A stretch of DNA of 64,000 bases from Melieria omissa (taxonomy: Eukaryota > Arthropoda > Insecta > Diptera > Ulidiidae): positions 108,964,830-109,028,829 of the forward strand of contig OZ020268.1 in NCBI GenBank assembly GCA_963971225.1. The letters are read 5' to 3'. Below, piece by piece: positions 12,295 through 25,901 of this stretch; position 1 is the stretch's first letter, and every line of letters begins with the position of its first letter. The position numbers and the translations under genes are program-made. The notes beneath the pieces were generated by a model that saw nothing but the letters and a program-made list of their open reading frames with translations, searched no databases and was not told where the DNA came from.

Positions 12295-15200
12295 TCGTTT
12301 TGTTATGCGAAAGACAAATTGCTACGAAAATTCCACGCCGACGCACACACGCCCGCAGCACGAATCCATTAGATGACCTACGAAAAAACTTTGTCGACGA
12401 AGCGACAGACTACGAACAACTGCAATGACTGCCCCAACACAAGTTGGTGGACCTTTTTGCGAGACATTTTTCTTGGAATCGCGGAATCGGCGACAGCTAT
12501 GACGACAATGACGATGCTGCAGACGTTGGAGCGTTCTTCGCAGCCGAGAGGATGCGAACGCAGGCGCGCGGAACAGTGTGGCAGCAGCAGGTTTTACTCG
12601 AAAATAAAGTGTTATTTTTGTAAGGGACCGCTTTGGTTGTGCGAATAAAAAAGCATTTACATTTTAGGAAAAATCCATCACATACTCATAAAGTGCAATG
12701 TAGGCAATCTTTTCAGAAAAACATGTGTTCGTGCAATGATTAAGCAATGTCTGTGAAAACATTTTCTTTTGTAACATATTCTGTTTTTACATACAATGCA
12801 GTCAGTATGAAAATTAATCATCGACATTATAGAATACTTTATTTAACAAAACCATTTTAGAAACCCTCTTGGCAACCTGGTTGCTACGCGCCTGCAAGCA
12901 CTGGATGATGGATCATTATTGATTTCACTGTTAATTATTTCATTTTAGTTTTGCGAGCGCCTGACTTCGGATTGTGGCACTGTGACGCACAGTTCTGCTT
13001 GCTCGATTTATTCTCCAGCCCCACGTGCGCCCCTCTGCAGCTCGACGCAGCTTCCAGGGCGTTTGCTGTTTGTGGTCTGTCTGCGCGTTTGTCGTCTGAC
13101 TTAAGTGTGCGTGTGTGTGGGAGCAGGTTTCTACGTAATTTCGTTGCGCTTAGCAACAGCGCAATTGGCTGCGAATGTTGATAGAACAGCCGACATTGGA
13201 CTGTGGGTTCTTGTTGATTAAATTTTTTATACTTATTCTCGAATTCATCATGGACAGCAGTTTTGCAAGGTGGGTAAATTTTTGAAATGTACCTATGTGC
13301 TTGAGGCTTCAGGGTACCGGGGTCGCACACGCCGTATCTTACGGCATCTAAGTACCCGCGGCTGCATTGCTGGCTGTGCCCGGCGAAATGTGCTCTCGGT
13401 CACGTATTTACCTAAGCCAACGTCGGCAATTTAAATACAAATTTCTATTTCAGCTCAAGTGAAGCGTAAAGTTGGCAAGTCATAAAAAGTGAAATCCATT
13501 AAAACGGCCAGAAGCCCGCAAGCATACAACTGAAATTGAATCGTAAGAAAGTCATAAAATGAAACCAAGTACCAACAAAAAAAAACGACGTCAGCACAGC
13601 AGCAACACGCGATCAGCTGATTAATCTGCGATCTGTCTAATAATATGTATGTATGTAATACTGTGGCCGAAAAGCAGATTTCATGCAGCGACTTTCTTGA
13701 CAATTTGTCAAAAATTAGACGAAGGCGAGGAAGTAGTCAAGCAAATCTACGTATGGGGATGAAAGAAAGAGAACAATTTGTCTTATTATCATTCGGCGCG
13801 CCGATCTGCTTTGTTCCCCTGCCGCACTGCCCAGCCTCCCTCCACAAGTTGCGCTTGAAGCACGAGTAACAACGTGAGTCAAAGTGCTTATTCCAATTAT
13901 CAGTCGCGTGCTGACTAATTTTTCTAAACAACTATGCACGAACAGACTAATGCGAACAAGCGAAAAAATCACAGCACAAAAAACTCTCGAAAGCGCATCG
14001 ACAAATTTCATCATCTTTCAAGCTGCGTTTGACTTCTAGCCGCTTCCTCTTTTCGAGTATCTACACGTACGTGTGCGGGGAAGTGAAATTGATGTGCGAT
14101 CGATTTCAGTGAGCAGCAGCGACAATCAATTACATAATCCAATCGCTAATTCGTCTTACAGCCGCCAGCGGGGAATCGAAACATTGGCGAATTCCAGACA
14201 AACGCGTTTATTGTTGTTTTTTGTGGACTGCGCCCTATTTATAGCAATTCGACTTGCAAGTGCTGCGCCACAGTTGATGGACGGACCTGTGAATAAGTGC
14301 GCGACTGCATGTCGTGTTTCAATTGCGCAGTTGAGTGGATTTTTTAACTGATTTTTCAGTGTCGGGGAGCATTGCGCATCGATTTGACTTCAGTGAAAAT
14401 TCCCAATTGTTATTGGGTTTGCTTCTGCTAGCGTTGTGAATCGATGGCACCACTGGCAAAGTCGTTGTTCTGCGGTTATCTGTAGGAAAGTTCAAAGTCT
14501 TTGCCGTTCGCGCGCACTCGTGCACAACCGGTTTCATTTAATGAAACTGCCCGCTCGCATAATGTCTGCAATAGTAGACACCGCCAACGCATCATGTCTC
14601 GATCGAACGCACAACGTGAATAGTTAACGCCGCTAATGTGCGTCTAACATTGGTGACAAAGGCAGCACAGACTTTGCTGTCGTTAGATAGTTGAAATTGC
14701 CACCAAACCACTGCGCTGGCATTTAAAAAATGTGCCGCGTTTTGACGCGTCGCCGCTTCGTCGCTGCCGCTGGCTGTAGGCCTACGCTGGGGCACTCGCG
14801 CTCACCTGTGCGTGAATGTGAGTGCGATTTTTGTGATTCCATTCTAAAAATACGCACCCCAACACCACTGACCGCCAACCAGCAGCGGCTCCCGAGTGGT
14901 CTACAGCTGCAGAGCGGATTGTTCTCAGCGCGCTCGCCATATAAATAACACTTTCACTGCGAAAATAAATCACGCGTGTATTAGGGGAATTCGAAAAATA
15001 TAATGCGTTGTGGTGCGTTCGCAAGAGGCACGAACGCAATGGGCCTAATTTGCTACCAGTTGCTGTCTTAAAGAACACCTGAAATTCATTGAATAAATGA
15101 TATGAATTTAGTTTGAACTCACTTTATTTATTTTTCACATTTCACACCATGTCTGGCAGGAATGGACCCAAAACAAAACGAAACGAACCATTAAGCGGTA

Positions 15201-17436
15201 GCAACGACGACAATAGCAACAAAAACGACAATTGCACAGCCAAAGTAAAACACTTTAACCGACCCAGTCCAAAAGAGTAAAGTCAACTGAGCGCAGCACA
15301 CCAACAAATCAACTAAACCCCAAAAAAATTCTAATACATTCGTAGAAATGAATACGGCAACAAAAAGGCAAGATACAACAATTGGTTGGACTTTGGCCCA
15401 GACGTTTTATTTCTAAAAGCAGCTCAATGTTAGCTACAACAACAGCAACACAACCAGAGTAGATATTATTTTCGCAAAAGTAACTAAAACCTTCGCAAAA
15501 CACACCAAATTCAGAGCGAGGAAGGCAACAAAAAATGCTGATAAAAACGCTGCCGCAAACGAGCCAACAAATTCAGAGCACAAAGTATGAAATTACTCAT
15601 TAATTAATTAAGCACAGACAAGGACGGCGACCAGACAGTGGCGTTGAGCACGTGTAACGGGCCGTCAGAGAAGGCTTAAGCGCCAATAAATAATGGCATG
15701 CCGCCCTTGTAGCGGCGGTCATTTGCTGCCCACGTAGTGCAAAGTGCAAGCACAGCCGCAGTGGCAGTGGCAGTGTGCCACCAGGCCGCCAGTCATTGAC
15801 GTCGCAGCGGAATTTCGCTATCGCTGCGCTTTGTTTGGCCGTTGATAACCGGACAACGGCAACCGTCAAGGTGTGCACAGTGCTTGAGTGGTGCGCAGTG
15901 CGTGTGGGCGAGGGACGCTAGCGATTAGACTGATAAATGTACAAAAGAACGCGAAAGTACTCTGCGCCCATGAAATCAAAATTTTCTACTTGTCAGAAAT
16001 AAAGCTCCAGCAACAACAAAACGCGCCGGAAATGCTCGGACAACGCGCTCGACGTCGCTCGGACGATACCAAAGGCGATAAGACGCTGCGAAAGTGTTGA
16101 AAACTATAGGTCACGCTGTGGGAATTACCGATTACCATAGTGAAGCGACTACACGAATCTTTGATCTTCAAATTTTAGCAGTTGTGCCAATGCAGCTAGC
16201 GCTCGCCTTCTTCAGAGAATTCTTTATCCAACCTAAACCTGCCCATTCTTACGCGAGCCACACTGCGCGCCAGTCCGTGAGCATTATTCGATGTCTGCGC
16301 TGGCGTTATGCAAAAATGCCAAGTCACAGTCGCACAAAAGTCAACAATCAGTTGAATGCGAAGCGAAGTCATCATCGATCATTAGCGATAGAGCAGCTGA
16401 GTATGACAAGCGACTCGTGCACTGCGCGCTCGTAGGCACAGAGTGTACAATGTACTCATTTATTTGTGCATGAGTGCGTGCAGAGTGCTCACCCTGTATC
16501 GATGTGATGACTGCTGTGGACACGTGATCGCAAATGCGACGAGCGCTTTGTCTGCGACTTTGCTCGCACACTCCTTACTGTCTGGCTAGCGTTGTGTTGT
16601 TGGCACGTACACACAACTGCATGCGCACATACAGTAGCGCACACAGGGGGGTTGTGAGGTTCAGTCGCTGCCCTCCCACAGATAGAAAAATTGCTGGTGA
16701 AAAGTATGGTTTCGAACGGTTTGCACTCAAAAGTTGTACGTAAACCTCCTGTTCCCCCTAAATGAAATACTGTGTGCGCCAGTGCTCAAATAAATATACA
16801 CATAGTTACACACAAACATGCAAAAGACTGAAATTTAAATAAAATAAATTAAGTAAGCGCAATATTTTCAGCGTGCTGCTTTGATTTTTTTGCTCACTTG
16901 ATTTATTTCGTATTTCGGCGTTTTTTTTGCTATTTTTGTTTCTGTTAGCAACTTCTTAAATGTCGACAACTTCTGAGCTTAATAGAAATACGTAAAGACA
17001 CGTGTCCGGTTCCGATTCCGTAATCACGACAACCGGATTCAGTAACGTCGAAGCGGGCGTCTGCTGCAGTGGTGAAACTGGTGCGGATACCGGAGTGCGT
17101 GGCTAACCACAGCGCAACAATGCAAACGACCAAGGAAAGTGTTGCCACAATATCAAAAACAAAAGCAACAGCAACACGAGAAACTCGGAGGCGAAACATT
17201 GCGCTGACTTGTATTGCAGTTAGTCATTGTGATGGTTGTTGTTGTCGGGGTTTGCTGCTGCATACATGCATATCGGTGCCTACATGGAGCAATGATTATG
17301 TACTGTGGTGGTGTTGTTGTTGGACCTTTTCGCATCTTGTGAATTAATCGCGCACTGTTTGCCCTGTTTCTTTGCGCGCCAACTGGCAGCCGTGGCGCGT
17401 TACTCGTTGCTGCGAAAGACAATTGGCACGTTGTGC

Positions 17437-17457
17437 CACACACACACACACACACAC
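17437..17457. repeat. (CA)n microsatellite
   Basis: A CA run followed by further CACACATGTG-type sequence up to about 17470 and a TG run near 17498-17510. Confidence 0.9.
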
Positions 17458-17939
17458 GCACACATGTGTATGGACGGCAGTCGTGCGTGCGAGTAAATGT
17501 GTGTGTGTGCATGTGTAATGGGCTGCCACTTGGCAACGCCAAAGGCGCTGCATAGCATGGGGCATGCCACATATCCTGCATCTGCGAATGCTCTCGCATG
17601 TGGGCTTGCACATGCAAACGACAATAACAAGCACGCAGTGGGAAAACAACAAAAGCGGGTAGTTGTTTTTCGTTTTAGCTGCTCGTATGTACATTTGTAG
17701 ATATGTGCAAAATAGACGCACCAATATGCTCGGACGCATGCACGCGCGCAGTTGCCACTAGCAGTCGTCTGTATGTAGGTATGTAAGTACATTTATTACT
17801 TATGCATACGTAATTACGTAGCCATACGTAGTCGTGTATGCGTGCAGGCGTAACTATGACTTTAGGAAAAACAGAGGGAGAAAATTAAATAAAAACGAAG
17901 CAAATTATGCGATTTCGTAGTTTTTGTTTTTGTTGCGAA

Positions 17940-18160
17940 AGACAAAGAAGAAGAAGAAGCATAAAACACACAACACTTACGCAGGGTTCATTGAACGGTA
18001 GAGATTTGCTTATGGTAATCAAGAATAAGAAGAATAAACCAAAGTAGCAAAAGAAGTCGAAGCTCAAGCGGGAAAAGAAGCAGGATAACACCGAGAAGCA
18101 ACCGAAGCAGAAGAAGTCGAGACGAGTGAAATAGATAAAGAAAAACGAAGAGAAGAAGTA
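17940..18160. repeat. Purine-rich AAG-type tract
   Basis: Strongly purine-biased plus strand with repeated AAGAAG units at 17945-17960 and scattered through to 18160. A second AAGAAG run lies at about 18294-18313. On the minus strand this gives meaningless Phe/Leu/Ser-rich frames. Confidence 0.7.
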
Positions 18161-18185
18161 GAAAGACAGCAACCACTTGTGAATT

Positions 18186-18217
18186 TATGTATGTATGTAT
18201 GTATGTTTGTATGTATG
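18186..18217. repeat. (TATG)n microsatellite
   Basis: Eight tetranucleotide units with one variant (TTTG) in the sixth position. Confidence 0.88.
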
Positions 18218-19920
18218 AATTACCAATTTGGCGCATGCCACACACGCCTAACAATGCAGCAACAACGTTCTATTGCCCAACCAAAGCCCAAAACAAAGAA
18301 GAAGAAGAAGAGAAAACGCGCCCATTGCTGGAGAAAAGCGAGCGCTGGCTGGGTGTGGAGTGTGTGGCCGGCAAAAAGTCGACTGCAAAGCCACACGGGC
18401 TCTGGTTGTGGTCGTTTTGCAGACGAACCAAGAGAAGTAGAAGAAGAGCCCGAGTCCTCGGATTCGTTATTATTTTCATTGATTATTTTCATTGATGAGG
18501 GTTTGCTGCGTGTTTATGCAATTGAGCCTTATTTCATGTAGCGTATTGGCGGGGGCCGGCTAGCAAAGCATTCTTCACCGACAACCGACATCGCGCCGAC
18601 ACCTTTGAGGTGTTTCTGAAGACGAGTCGTCGTACACGTTAGAACATTATTTTTTATTGCTAACATAGATGTCAGTAGTTTGCAATAAATTAAAACAATA
18701 CACTGCTTAAAAATTTGTTCTAAATTCCCTAACCTAAAAATTCGTGAAGCTCATAAATTAATTCGACTCACACTGCGCGCTGCAGTGTTGGCCAAACAAC
18801 ATATGCAATAATTAATCGAATTTCTTAGAAGAAGCGGAATTTATTTATTGCGCGTCAATCAACAGCATAGCGCCACTTTCCTGTTAATGCCACACAATTC
18901 ACAAGTCTCAACGTTGCGTCGCCAATGTGACAAACGAAAATTCGGAGCGATCCAATGCTGAGGTTGGCCCCAGCGTGGCCCGCGTAAACTAGCCACAGGA
19001 GCCACGTAGCACTTGTGACCAACTTGGACGATTAAATGCGCGCTTCCCTATCTCGATCGACCCGCCCCGTCCCTTGCTCCATTTTCCTCTGAATGTTTTC
19101 AGTTTTTTACTCGATCGACTACCGAAATAAATTGAAGAAGAAGAAGCGAAGCATGTGCTGCTCATTCTTTCAGTGTCCACCACAAATTCAGCATTATTGT
19201 TGTTGCTTTTGTGTTTTTCTATTTAATAAACGCGACAATGAAATATTTTCGTATTTAAAGCTTTAAATTTTTTCGTGTTTGTCTTGTTTAGTTGTTGTTT
19301 TGTTATTTGCGTTGCCTGTATGTACGCACATGAATGCCAACATACATCCATACATACGTAACATAGGTTCATACATATAAGTATGTACCTAATTGCCGTG
19401 CATAACATTTGGAATTCTTTTTGAATGCCGAATGCTGTGTGTGCGGAAGGTGCGCAGGGGAAGTGGCCCACTGATTTTCCGTCGCGTCGTTGCTGATGTA
19501 TTGTTTTTGCTTCGTTTCACGATTTTCATGATTCGCCAGGAATTTGTTCGTGGGCAAAGCGATTCACACATATATACATATGTATTTTATGAATTGTGTG
19601 TGTGTGTGTGCGACAGTTTAGTTCACATAGTACGATTATTTTTAGGTGTTTTTCAAATATTTTTAGTTTGCAATTTTGTTTGGCTCTCTCACTGTGTTCC
19701 TGTTTGAAGTGAGTAACTGGGTTTCAGTTTGAGAATTTATCGCATTCCAAGACATAAGCAATTAATAGACATTTTCAAATGCCGGCGCTGACCACTGGCA
19801 AATATTATTTGAATGTGGTTGTTGTGTTTAGCACACATTTTTAACCCTTTAAATGCCTACACAACAAACAGCCCTGGAAATAAACAACCATGGAAAGGGC
19901 CTTGGTGCTTCAATTAGTGC

Positions 19921-20053
19921 TTACTTATTTATTTATTTATTTTTATTTTTTTTATGTTTTTTTTTTAATTTTATTTAATATTATGTATTTTTTTTTTTAA
20001 TTTATTTAATTGTTTTATTTTTATTTATTTTAATTTATTTTATTTTATTTATA
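19921..20053. repeat. TTTA/T-rich low-complexity tract
   Basis: About 130 bases composed almost entirely of T and A in TTTA-like units. It could be a decayed tail of a retroelement or simple slippage. Nothing recognisable flanks it. Confidence 0.75.
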
Positions 20054-20966
20054 TTCACTTTTTCTACAACAACTTCCGACAAACGCAAATTAAAACCCGT
20101 TCTTATCTCAACATTTATCACTACTTGTACGAACATTTCATTGGCCTTGAAGTATTTTAGGGTTGCTGTGATGGCGCCAACTTCAGGTAAATAAGGCGCG
20201 GCGGAAATTGGATTAAGTGCAGTATAGCGTACCCTCGTGATAAAAAATAGGTACGCTTTTACAAAGAAGTTTAGCTCCTGAATCTAACAAACTGAAAATT
20301 TTGCCTGGGAAACGCCTACTCAGCTCAGGTCTATACACCAAAATATTCCTTCTTTTTTCATTCTATTAGTGCTATTCTGCACTTGTTACCGGCATTAGGA
20401 TCGTTGAAAATTAAGAAGTATCTGGCTGCGCTCACATTGCGTGGTTAGAAGGCAGTTAATTGTACTAAATTGGCTCGCCGATTTAATGGCAAACCAGATT
20501 TGGCAATAGCTTGCGAAAATCGTCACAATTCTCAACACTTCCTTGTGGTGTTAACACGTAGACGTTTCAATTGTCACACAGCCCAAAGCGCAGAACCGGT
20601 TCAGCTCTGAGCTTCCCAGCCACCATATCTGCATGCGGCCACAATTGTCAAGCCGTCAACTTTTTGTACGAATTTGTACAAAATATTCGTACCCAACAGA
20701 CCTTATGACAGCAAGGACACGCTTAAAGCTGCTGCGGCCTTTAATTGATACACCACTGTGCCAAACTGTCCATAAGTGGGCAGCAAAGACCAGCACAAAG
20801 GCGGCAAACAGTAAAATTCTAATTGCAGGCATCTGAAATGGTTTTGTTGGGAGTGATTATTCCGAAGCATATAGGCCGTAAAACGGTTGAGGCTTTGTGG
20901 GCACTATTGCTTTTGCTGGCGTCCAGCGGTGTGTTCACAACCGTTTCAGTGTTCTGAACCATTTAA

Positions 20967-21329
20967 CCCTTTCGACTCCAAATTTGCCTGAGAGCAACTT
21001 CACCTATTTGTCATCTTTAAAAAAATTTGCAACAATATAATTGATGATAATTGAAGTCTACGAATTGGGCGCGTCTGATCAAAACTCTGTTTTTTTTAAT
21101 AATGGTTAAATAAAATCAAAACGTGATAATTTTGTATTTTTCGATAAATATTAAATATTTTTTTTTGTAATTAAAAGAAATTAATAAAAATGTATTTAAC
21201 CCGTTTTAAGTTTAAATTGTTCAAAAGTAAAATAGCTCTAGAACTCTAACAAAGAGGCGTGGCGACTTCAAATATTGTGGGCACAACAATTAATATCGAG
21301 TCACAGAGTAAAATTCGGGGTCGAAAGAG
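20967..21329. mobile_element. 363-bp TTAA-flanked miniature element (piggyBac-like)
   Basis: The left end reads CCCTTTCGACTCCAAATTT and the right end, inverted, CTCTTTCGACCCCGAATTT, with three mismatches over the first 19 positions. TTAA occurs immediately outside both ends (20963-20966 and 21330-21333). A TTAA target duplication with CCC-type termini is the hallmark of the piggyBac superfamily. The interior is AT-rich and has no coding capacity, so it is a non-autonomous copy. The superfamily call rests only on the ends. Confidence 0.65.
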
Positions 21330-23934
21330 TTAAAATCTCTAACTAAGCTGGAGAAACTGTTTTGAGAGGTTGTTTTTCACTCTGATGGAGTTCTGTATAC
21401 AGCTTTTGAGTCTTTTGAAACCCAGAATCTTTGCAAAATATGAATATTGGGAAGGGGTCTGAACTCCCAAAACCCCCTTGCGTGCAGTATATACCACTGT
21501 ACAGTATATACATTAAATAGCAGAGATAGGTACAGTAAATTGTTATTTCTGAAAGCCATCTGCAGCAATATTCGAACCATGAATGTCTTTGAGCAATTTT
21601 GGTTACAAACCCGGGAACTGCAACATGTACCTGACTCGCTTCATATCGATAATGCAATTAGTGTAGAAACTTAGATCAAAGAATCAAGTCAAGAAATACG
21701 CCAAGTGTCAGTTGGCATTCTGTGGGAACTCACTGTTTTATGCAGCTGGTTGCTGGTTGTTGCAAATATTCTCCTCTTGATGTGTTTGTTAGTGGTGGTT
21801 GCTGTTGGTTTTGTTGGCGATAACGATGACAGAATTGCACCGAGTGATGATTAACTCTTCTGAATTTTTATTCGTTACTTTTTTTTTAACACTTCTCCAA
21901 ACAATTCTTTCTACAATTTTGCTACTTGCATCACTTTTTTTAATTTGTTTAGTTATTTTTGCTTTTCGCAGCCAATGGATTTTTAATTTTTTTTTTTACT
22001 GCGGCTTTATTGAATATATTTGTAGGTGATTTGCAGAAATTTAGGTTATTTTATGGCTGCGCTGTTCTTCAGATTTATTGCAGTAGCAAAGGTGTATGAA
22101 TGTGTGTGGGTGTGTATGTTTTTGTGTGATTTGCTATTTTGCATTAGGTTTATTGATTTACTTTAATTTCTATGTAGTTTAGTTGCAGATGCTATAAATT
22201 TGATTAATTATAATTATTTGTTACTGTTTGTTGTTGTTGTTGTTATTATTGGTGTAGGAATGATTGAGAAACAGGAACGCAGGCAGATTGATTCTATATT
22301 TTCTAGCTTTTACAATCCTCGCTTCGACGTGCTTGTCGCATTTGAAGTTTTCACACTATTTGCTTATGTTTTTGTTGTAGCTGTTGCGGCTATAGTTGCT
22401 GCAATAACTACCAATTGCTATTGTCTTTTGCTTGAATACATCCGCAATGTTGGTCGCAATTTTGTTAATGCGTTTGCTAGTCCTTTCGCCTCCTTCGTTG
22501 CTGCTGCTATTTCGCTTTTAGCTCTGAATGCGCCGGCGTTGTTGCACTGTGAAAAGAATCGGAAAAATGCCACAGCATAAGTAACGGCAACTCGCGTGCG
22601 ATTTTTGCGGCTGCATTTCTTTTATTTTTTTCAATTTTTCTGAGCTCTGAAAAATACCATACGCCGCATTACGTAAAGAAGACTGAAACTGAGACTTCCT
22701 GACGAAAAGCGATCGAAAACCATTGTAAATAGTAAAAGAAATTAAATATGTGTGACGGTTCACACAGGCGGAGAGTTACACGATAGAAGAAGAATGAAGA
22801 AACGACCAAATAATAGATGAAGAAGAGGCCACTGCTGCTGTTGCCGCTATTGTTGTGTTGTTGTGCCAAAAGTGTCTACGAGGCGACGACTAGACCACGA
22901 CTAGCGCTGCGGCGAGCAACGACAGCGCAACAACAGATGCCAACCGACGCGCCTTCAAAGCTTTCGAGAACTGAGCAGCCTTTGGGTATCCACAGTCGAC
23001 TAGCCAGCCAGCCAGAACTGACGCTGGTGGTGATGGTGATTCGATGATTCGTCGGTTGGCTGGTGGTGACAAGTTTTGCTTCTAATGATGTTTCGCCATC
23101 AGCACTTTTTCATTGTTTGTTGTTGTTGTTGTTGTGTCTGCCTCGTCTAGTTCTCTTACGTTGGTTCTGCTGCTTCCTGGCTTAGTTGTTGTTTTTGCTT
23201 TTATTGCTCTTGCCGTTTCCACGCTGTTTCGTGTTATTTATGCTTTTGTCTACACGCGCGTTCGTATAGAATTTTTGCTTTGCTTTTGCTCATTCATTCT
23301 CTACTTCCATCTTTCGGTGCTGCCAGACACACTCGCTCGAAAAATGGCAGCGAAAACATTTGTTGTAGTTGTTACTAGTCGCTCGTCAGCGCGGTTGACG
23401 CGGACCGCAGCACTTCCAACGCCAGCCGCAGCTACAGATGTTTTCTGCTGCTGACGTCGACGAGTGACGGCGGCTGGGCGGGACGCGCCAGAGGTGCACA
23501 GCACCGCTGTGTGCCCAGTGGTAAGCGGCAATGACGTAACGGCCGTTGGCACGCTGCTGCTGTAATGCTGAGGTCGTTCATTGTTTTTTGTTGTAGTGGT
23601 GCTTGATGTTGTCGCCGTTGCTGTTGCTGGTGGCGACGCCTTTTCTTTCGTCAATGCGTCTGTGTATGTTATTTGCTGCCGCTGCTGCTGGTTGCGGGGT
23701 GGGAGAACGCGCGTACGCGGAAGCAACCCTACGCGCTTTTATGTTGCACGCCAATGTTGCCCACATTAGGCAAATGTTGGAAAACTTGACAAAAGGAAAC
23801 AGTGAGAACCAGTGACAGCTCCAACGACATTTGTGCACGAAGAAAAAGTTTGGAAGTTCAGAAATTCTTCTGCGATTGCAACTGACGGAACTAATTTTTA
23901 ACAAACAAAAACTGTTTTAAAATATTAGTTTTGA

Positions 23935-23952
23935 ACGACCGAAATCGGTCGT
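23935..23952. repeat. Short perfect hairpin
   Basis: ACGACCGA and TCGGTCGT pair perfectly around a 2-nt AA centre. It could be a palindromic binding site; function is unknown. Confidence 0.5.
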
Positions 23953-25417
23953 TATAAGTAAAGCACATTATTTGTCGGCTAGTCTGTTATTTAGTTTTCA
24001 CTGTATAACTTTTGGTGTTTTGTTTTTGCTATTCGAAACCTCGAAGCGCTCCAAAAAAAAGTGTGTTTTGCTCATGGTTTCGCTTATCGCTTCAGAAACG
24101 CGCCGCTGTGCCGCTTCCCACCCCTTTCGCGAACGATTTCGCTATCGATCGCCGCCGAGGGTAGCTGTCGAAGCGCAGTATTTATTGCTTGTTATGAATT
24201 TTTTCATACTTTCACACAGACGCCTCACATTTAATTTTTATTCGCAGCGTGAAACTTTTCGTCTGGTTTGCAGCACATTTTGTCGCCTCTTCTTCATCCA
24301 CACTTGGTCGCCGCTTCACTTTGTTCGGCTTCGTGTCTTCAGCCACTTTTCTGCCTTTTATTCACAGAGTTTTCATTCGATTTTTTACTTTTGGCCGTTC
24401 GAATTTTCACCAGAAATCATTTCAAATTCAACATTTTACACAAAACAATTTCGCACACTAACTTTTTTCGTTTTTACTGCGGCTGCTGCTGCTTCCACTC
24501 GTCTTCAGGGCTTGGTTGTGTTGTTTTTGTAGTAGTTGTTTCACGCGTTACCGTGCGCTTCGACTCGACTGTCGATGTTTTCACTTGGCTGTCTCCGGAG
24601 CAACTGGCGCTGCGTTGCGGCCGTTGCTTACACTTCAACTCGCCGCCTCCGTCGGACTTGGCGTTCACATCGCCAGCTGCCTGGTCGATTGGCGAAGGGG
24701 GCGGCGGGGTGGCAGCAGCAGGCACACTGGCGGCAAACGACGACGCGTCGTCGTCGTGTCGCTGGCTTTGAGTACGCCGCAATGACGGCGCTTTGTGAGC
24801 TCGTAGTGCGCTATTTACTGTTGTTGCTGTCCGCCTCGGTCTGCAACGAATTCGTCGCACAGTTGTTTGAGGTTATTTCGCTTTGCTGTTGAATAAATGA
24901 GCTCCTCAATTCGCCACAATCGCTCGGAAACGAAAAGCGAGCTGAGAGCGACCAGAGTTGCGCGCCACACCGAGCGAGAAGTGCATTCACACTGCTGTTG
25001 TGGCGGTCGGAAAGTGCAGCAAAGAGTCGGCGGGCGCACTGCAGGACGCATTCGGCCTTCAAAAGACGATAATAAGTGCTACTGTTGGCTGTTGGCTGAG
25101 ATGGAATATTTAACTGCACCAACATGCCTGCTCTCAGCTGCGCTCGCCGTCAGACAGACACAGAGCGCATGTTGAATAAAGCAGAGAATCTAATTGGACA
25201 CAAGTCAACCGAAGTTGCCAGCTCGAGTGCGAACAGCGAACAGATGTTACGCACACAAGAGCAGAACGCTGACACAGATACTCACCCGACGGTCGATTTT
25301 CATGCGCCCGAGTGTGTGTTCGACGGCGAATTGCGTCATTCTGAGGAAATGCAAGTGGACAAGCACATTGGCGGCACAGTCGCCACTCAATTCAATTCAG
25401 CGTACACATTTTCGGGC

Positions 25418-25451
25418 TCTCTTTCTCTCTCTCTCACGACTGCTCTCTCTT
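25418..25451. promoter_or_regulatory. CT-rich run, possible GAGA-factor sites
   Basis: CTCT repeats broken only by short interruptions. On the minus strand these are GAGAG motifs, which GAGA factor can bind. It may equally be an unremarkable microsatellite. Confidence 0.25.
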
Positions 25452-25513
25452 GGTTTGTCGGTTTCTTCACGAATAAAATTGCAAAATTTTTACAAACTAA
25501 ACTCGTGGCGAAT

Positions 25514-25768
25514 AATTCTGTGGTCAAAAGCAATAACCGCTTAAGTCGACTTAAGAAGAAATTGAGTTATGGATGCCACCACGTTCCCTTAACTGTGCTC
25601 TACGTTTGTGTAAAATCAGGGAGTTTGTAACTTTAAAATTAAAAAAGTTATTAATAAAAACCGATTCGCATTCCCTTAACGAACACACTACGCGCTAAAA
25701 CTTTAAAACGAGATTGCTCGAAACAGCGATTTTCGACTTAGGCGATTATTGCTTTTGACCACAGAATT
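25514..25768. mobile_element. 255-bp miniature inverted-repeat element
   Basis: The 36-bp arms at 25514-25549 and 25733-25768 differ at two positions only. Both begin AATTCTGTGGTCAAAAGCAA from the outside. The 183-bp interior has no reading frame. A clear target duplication is not visible, so the superfamily is undetermined. The high arm identity suggests recent activity. Confidence 0.75.
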
Positions 25769-25869
25769 GTAGTTTCAACCAAAATGTTTTATGCGCTTTG
25801 ATGCAGAAATACTTTCAAGTTTCGGCCCAATTATTGGGCAAAATCGAAGTTCGAATATGCGTGTCGGTC

Positions 25870-25901
25870 TATATAAAAAGTGCAACTACTCTGTGGATCA
25901 C
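25870..25901 (+). promoter_or_regulatory. Possible TATA core promoter
   Basis: TATATAAAAAG at 25870-25880 is followed about 28 bases later by ATCACTG, a partial match to the fly initiator around A25900. The spacing is right for a TATA promoter. No reading frame that I trust follows, so this is a weak candidate. Confidence 0.2.

Larger units (their letters stand above)
11419..20966. other. Gene-free stretch with many simple repeats
   Basis: About 9.5 kb with no supportable exon. Features are CA, TG, AAG and ATGT repeats and a long TTTA-rich tract at 19.92-20.05 kb. Frames of 100-154 codons around 17.2-17.8 kb and 18.2-18.5 kb are made of His/Cys/Thr from CA/TG repeats or Lys/Glu from AAG repeats and are rejected. 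Confidence 0.55.
21330..25513. other. Gene-free stretch
   Basis: No supportable exon. The 22.2-25.0 kb part is rich in GTT/TTG and CAA/GTC simple sequence and yields overlapping long frames on both strands (up to 186 codons). These are Val/Phe/Ser-rich with no domain. It holds a small perfect hairpin at 23935-23952 and a CT-rich run at 25418-25451. Confidence 0.55.

Noticed and set aside
17153..17792. Several His/Cys/Thr-rich frames on both strands
   Set aside because: They are direct translations of CA/TG microsatellites.
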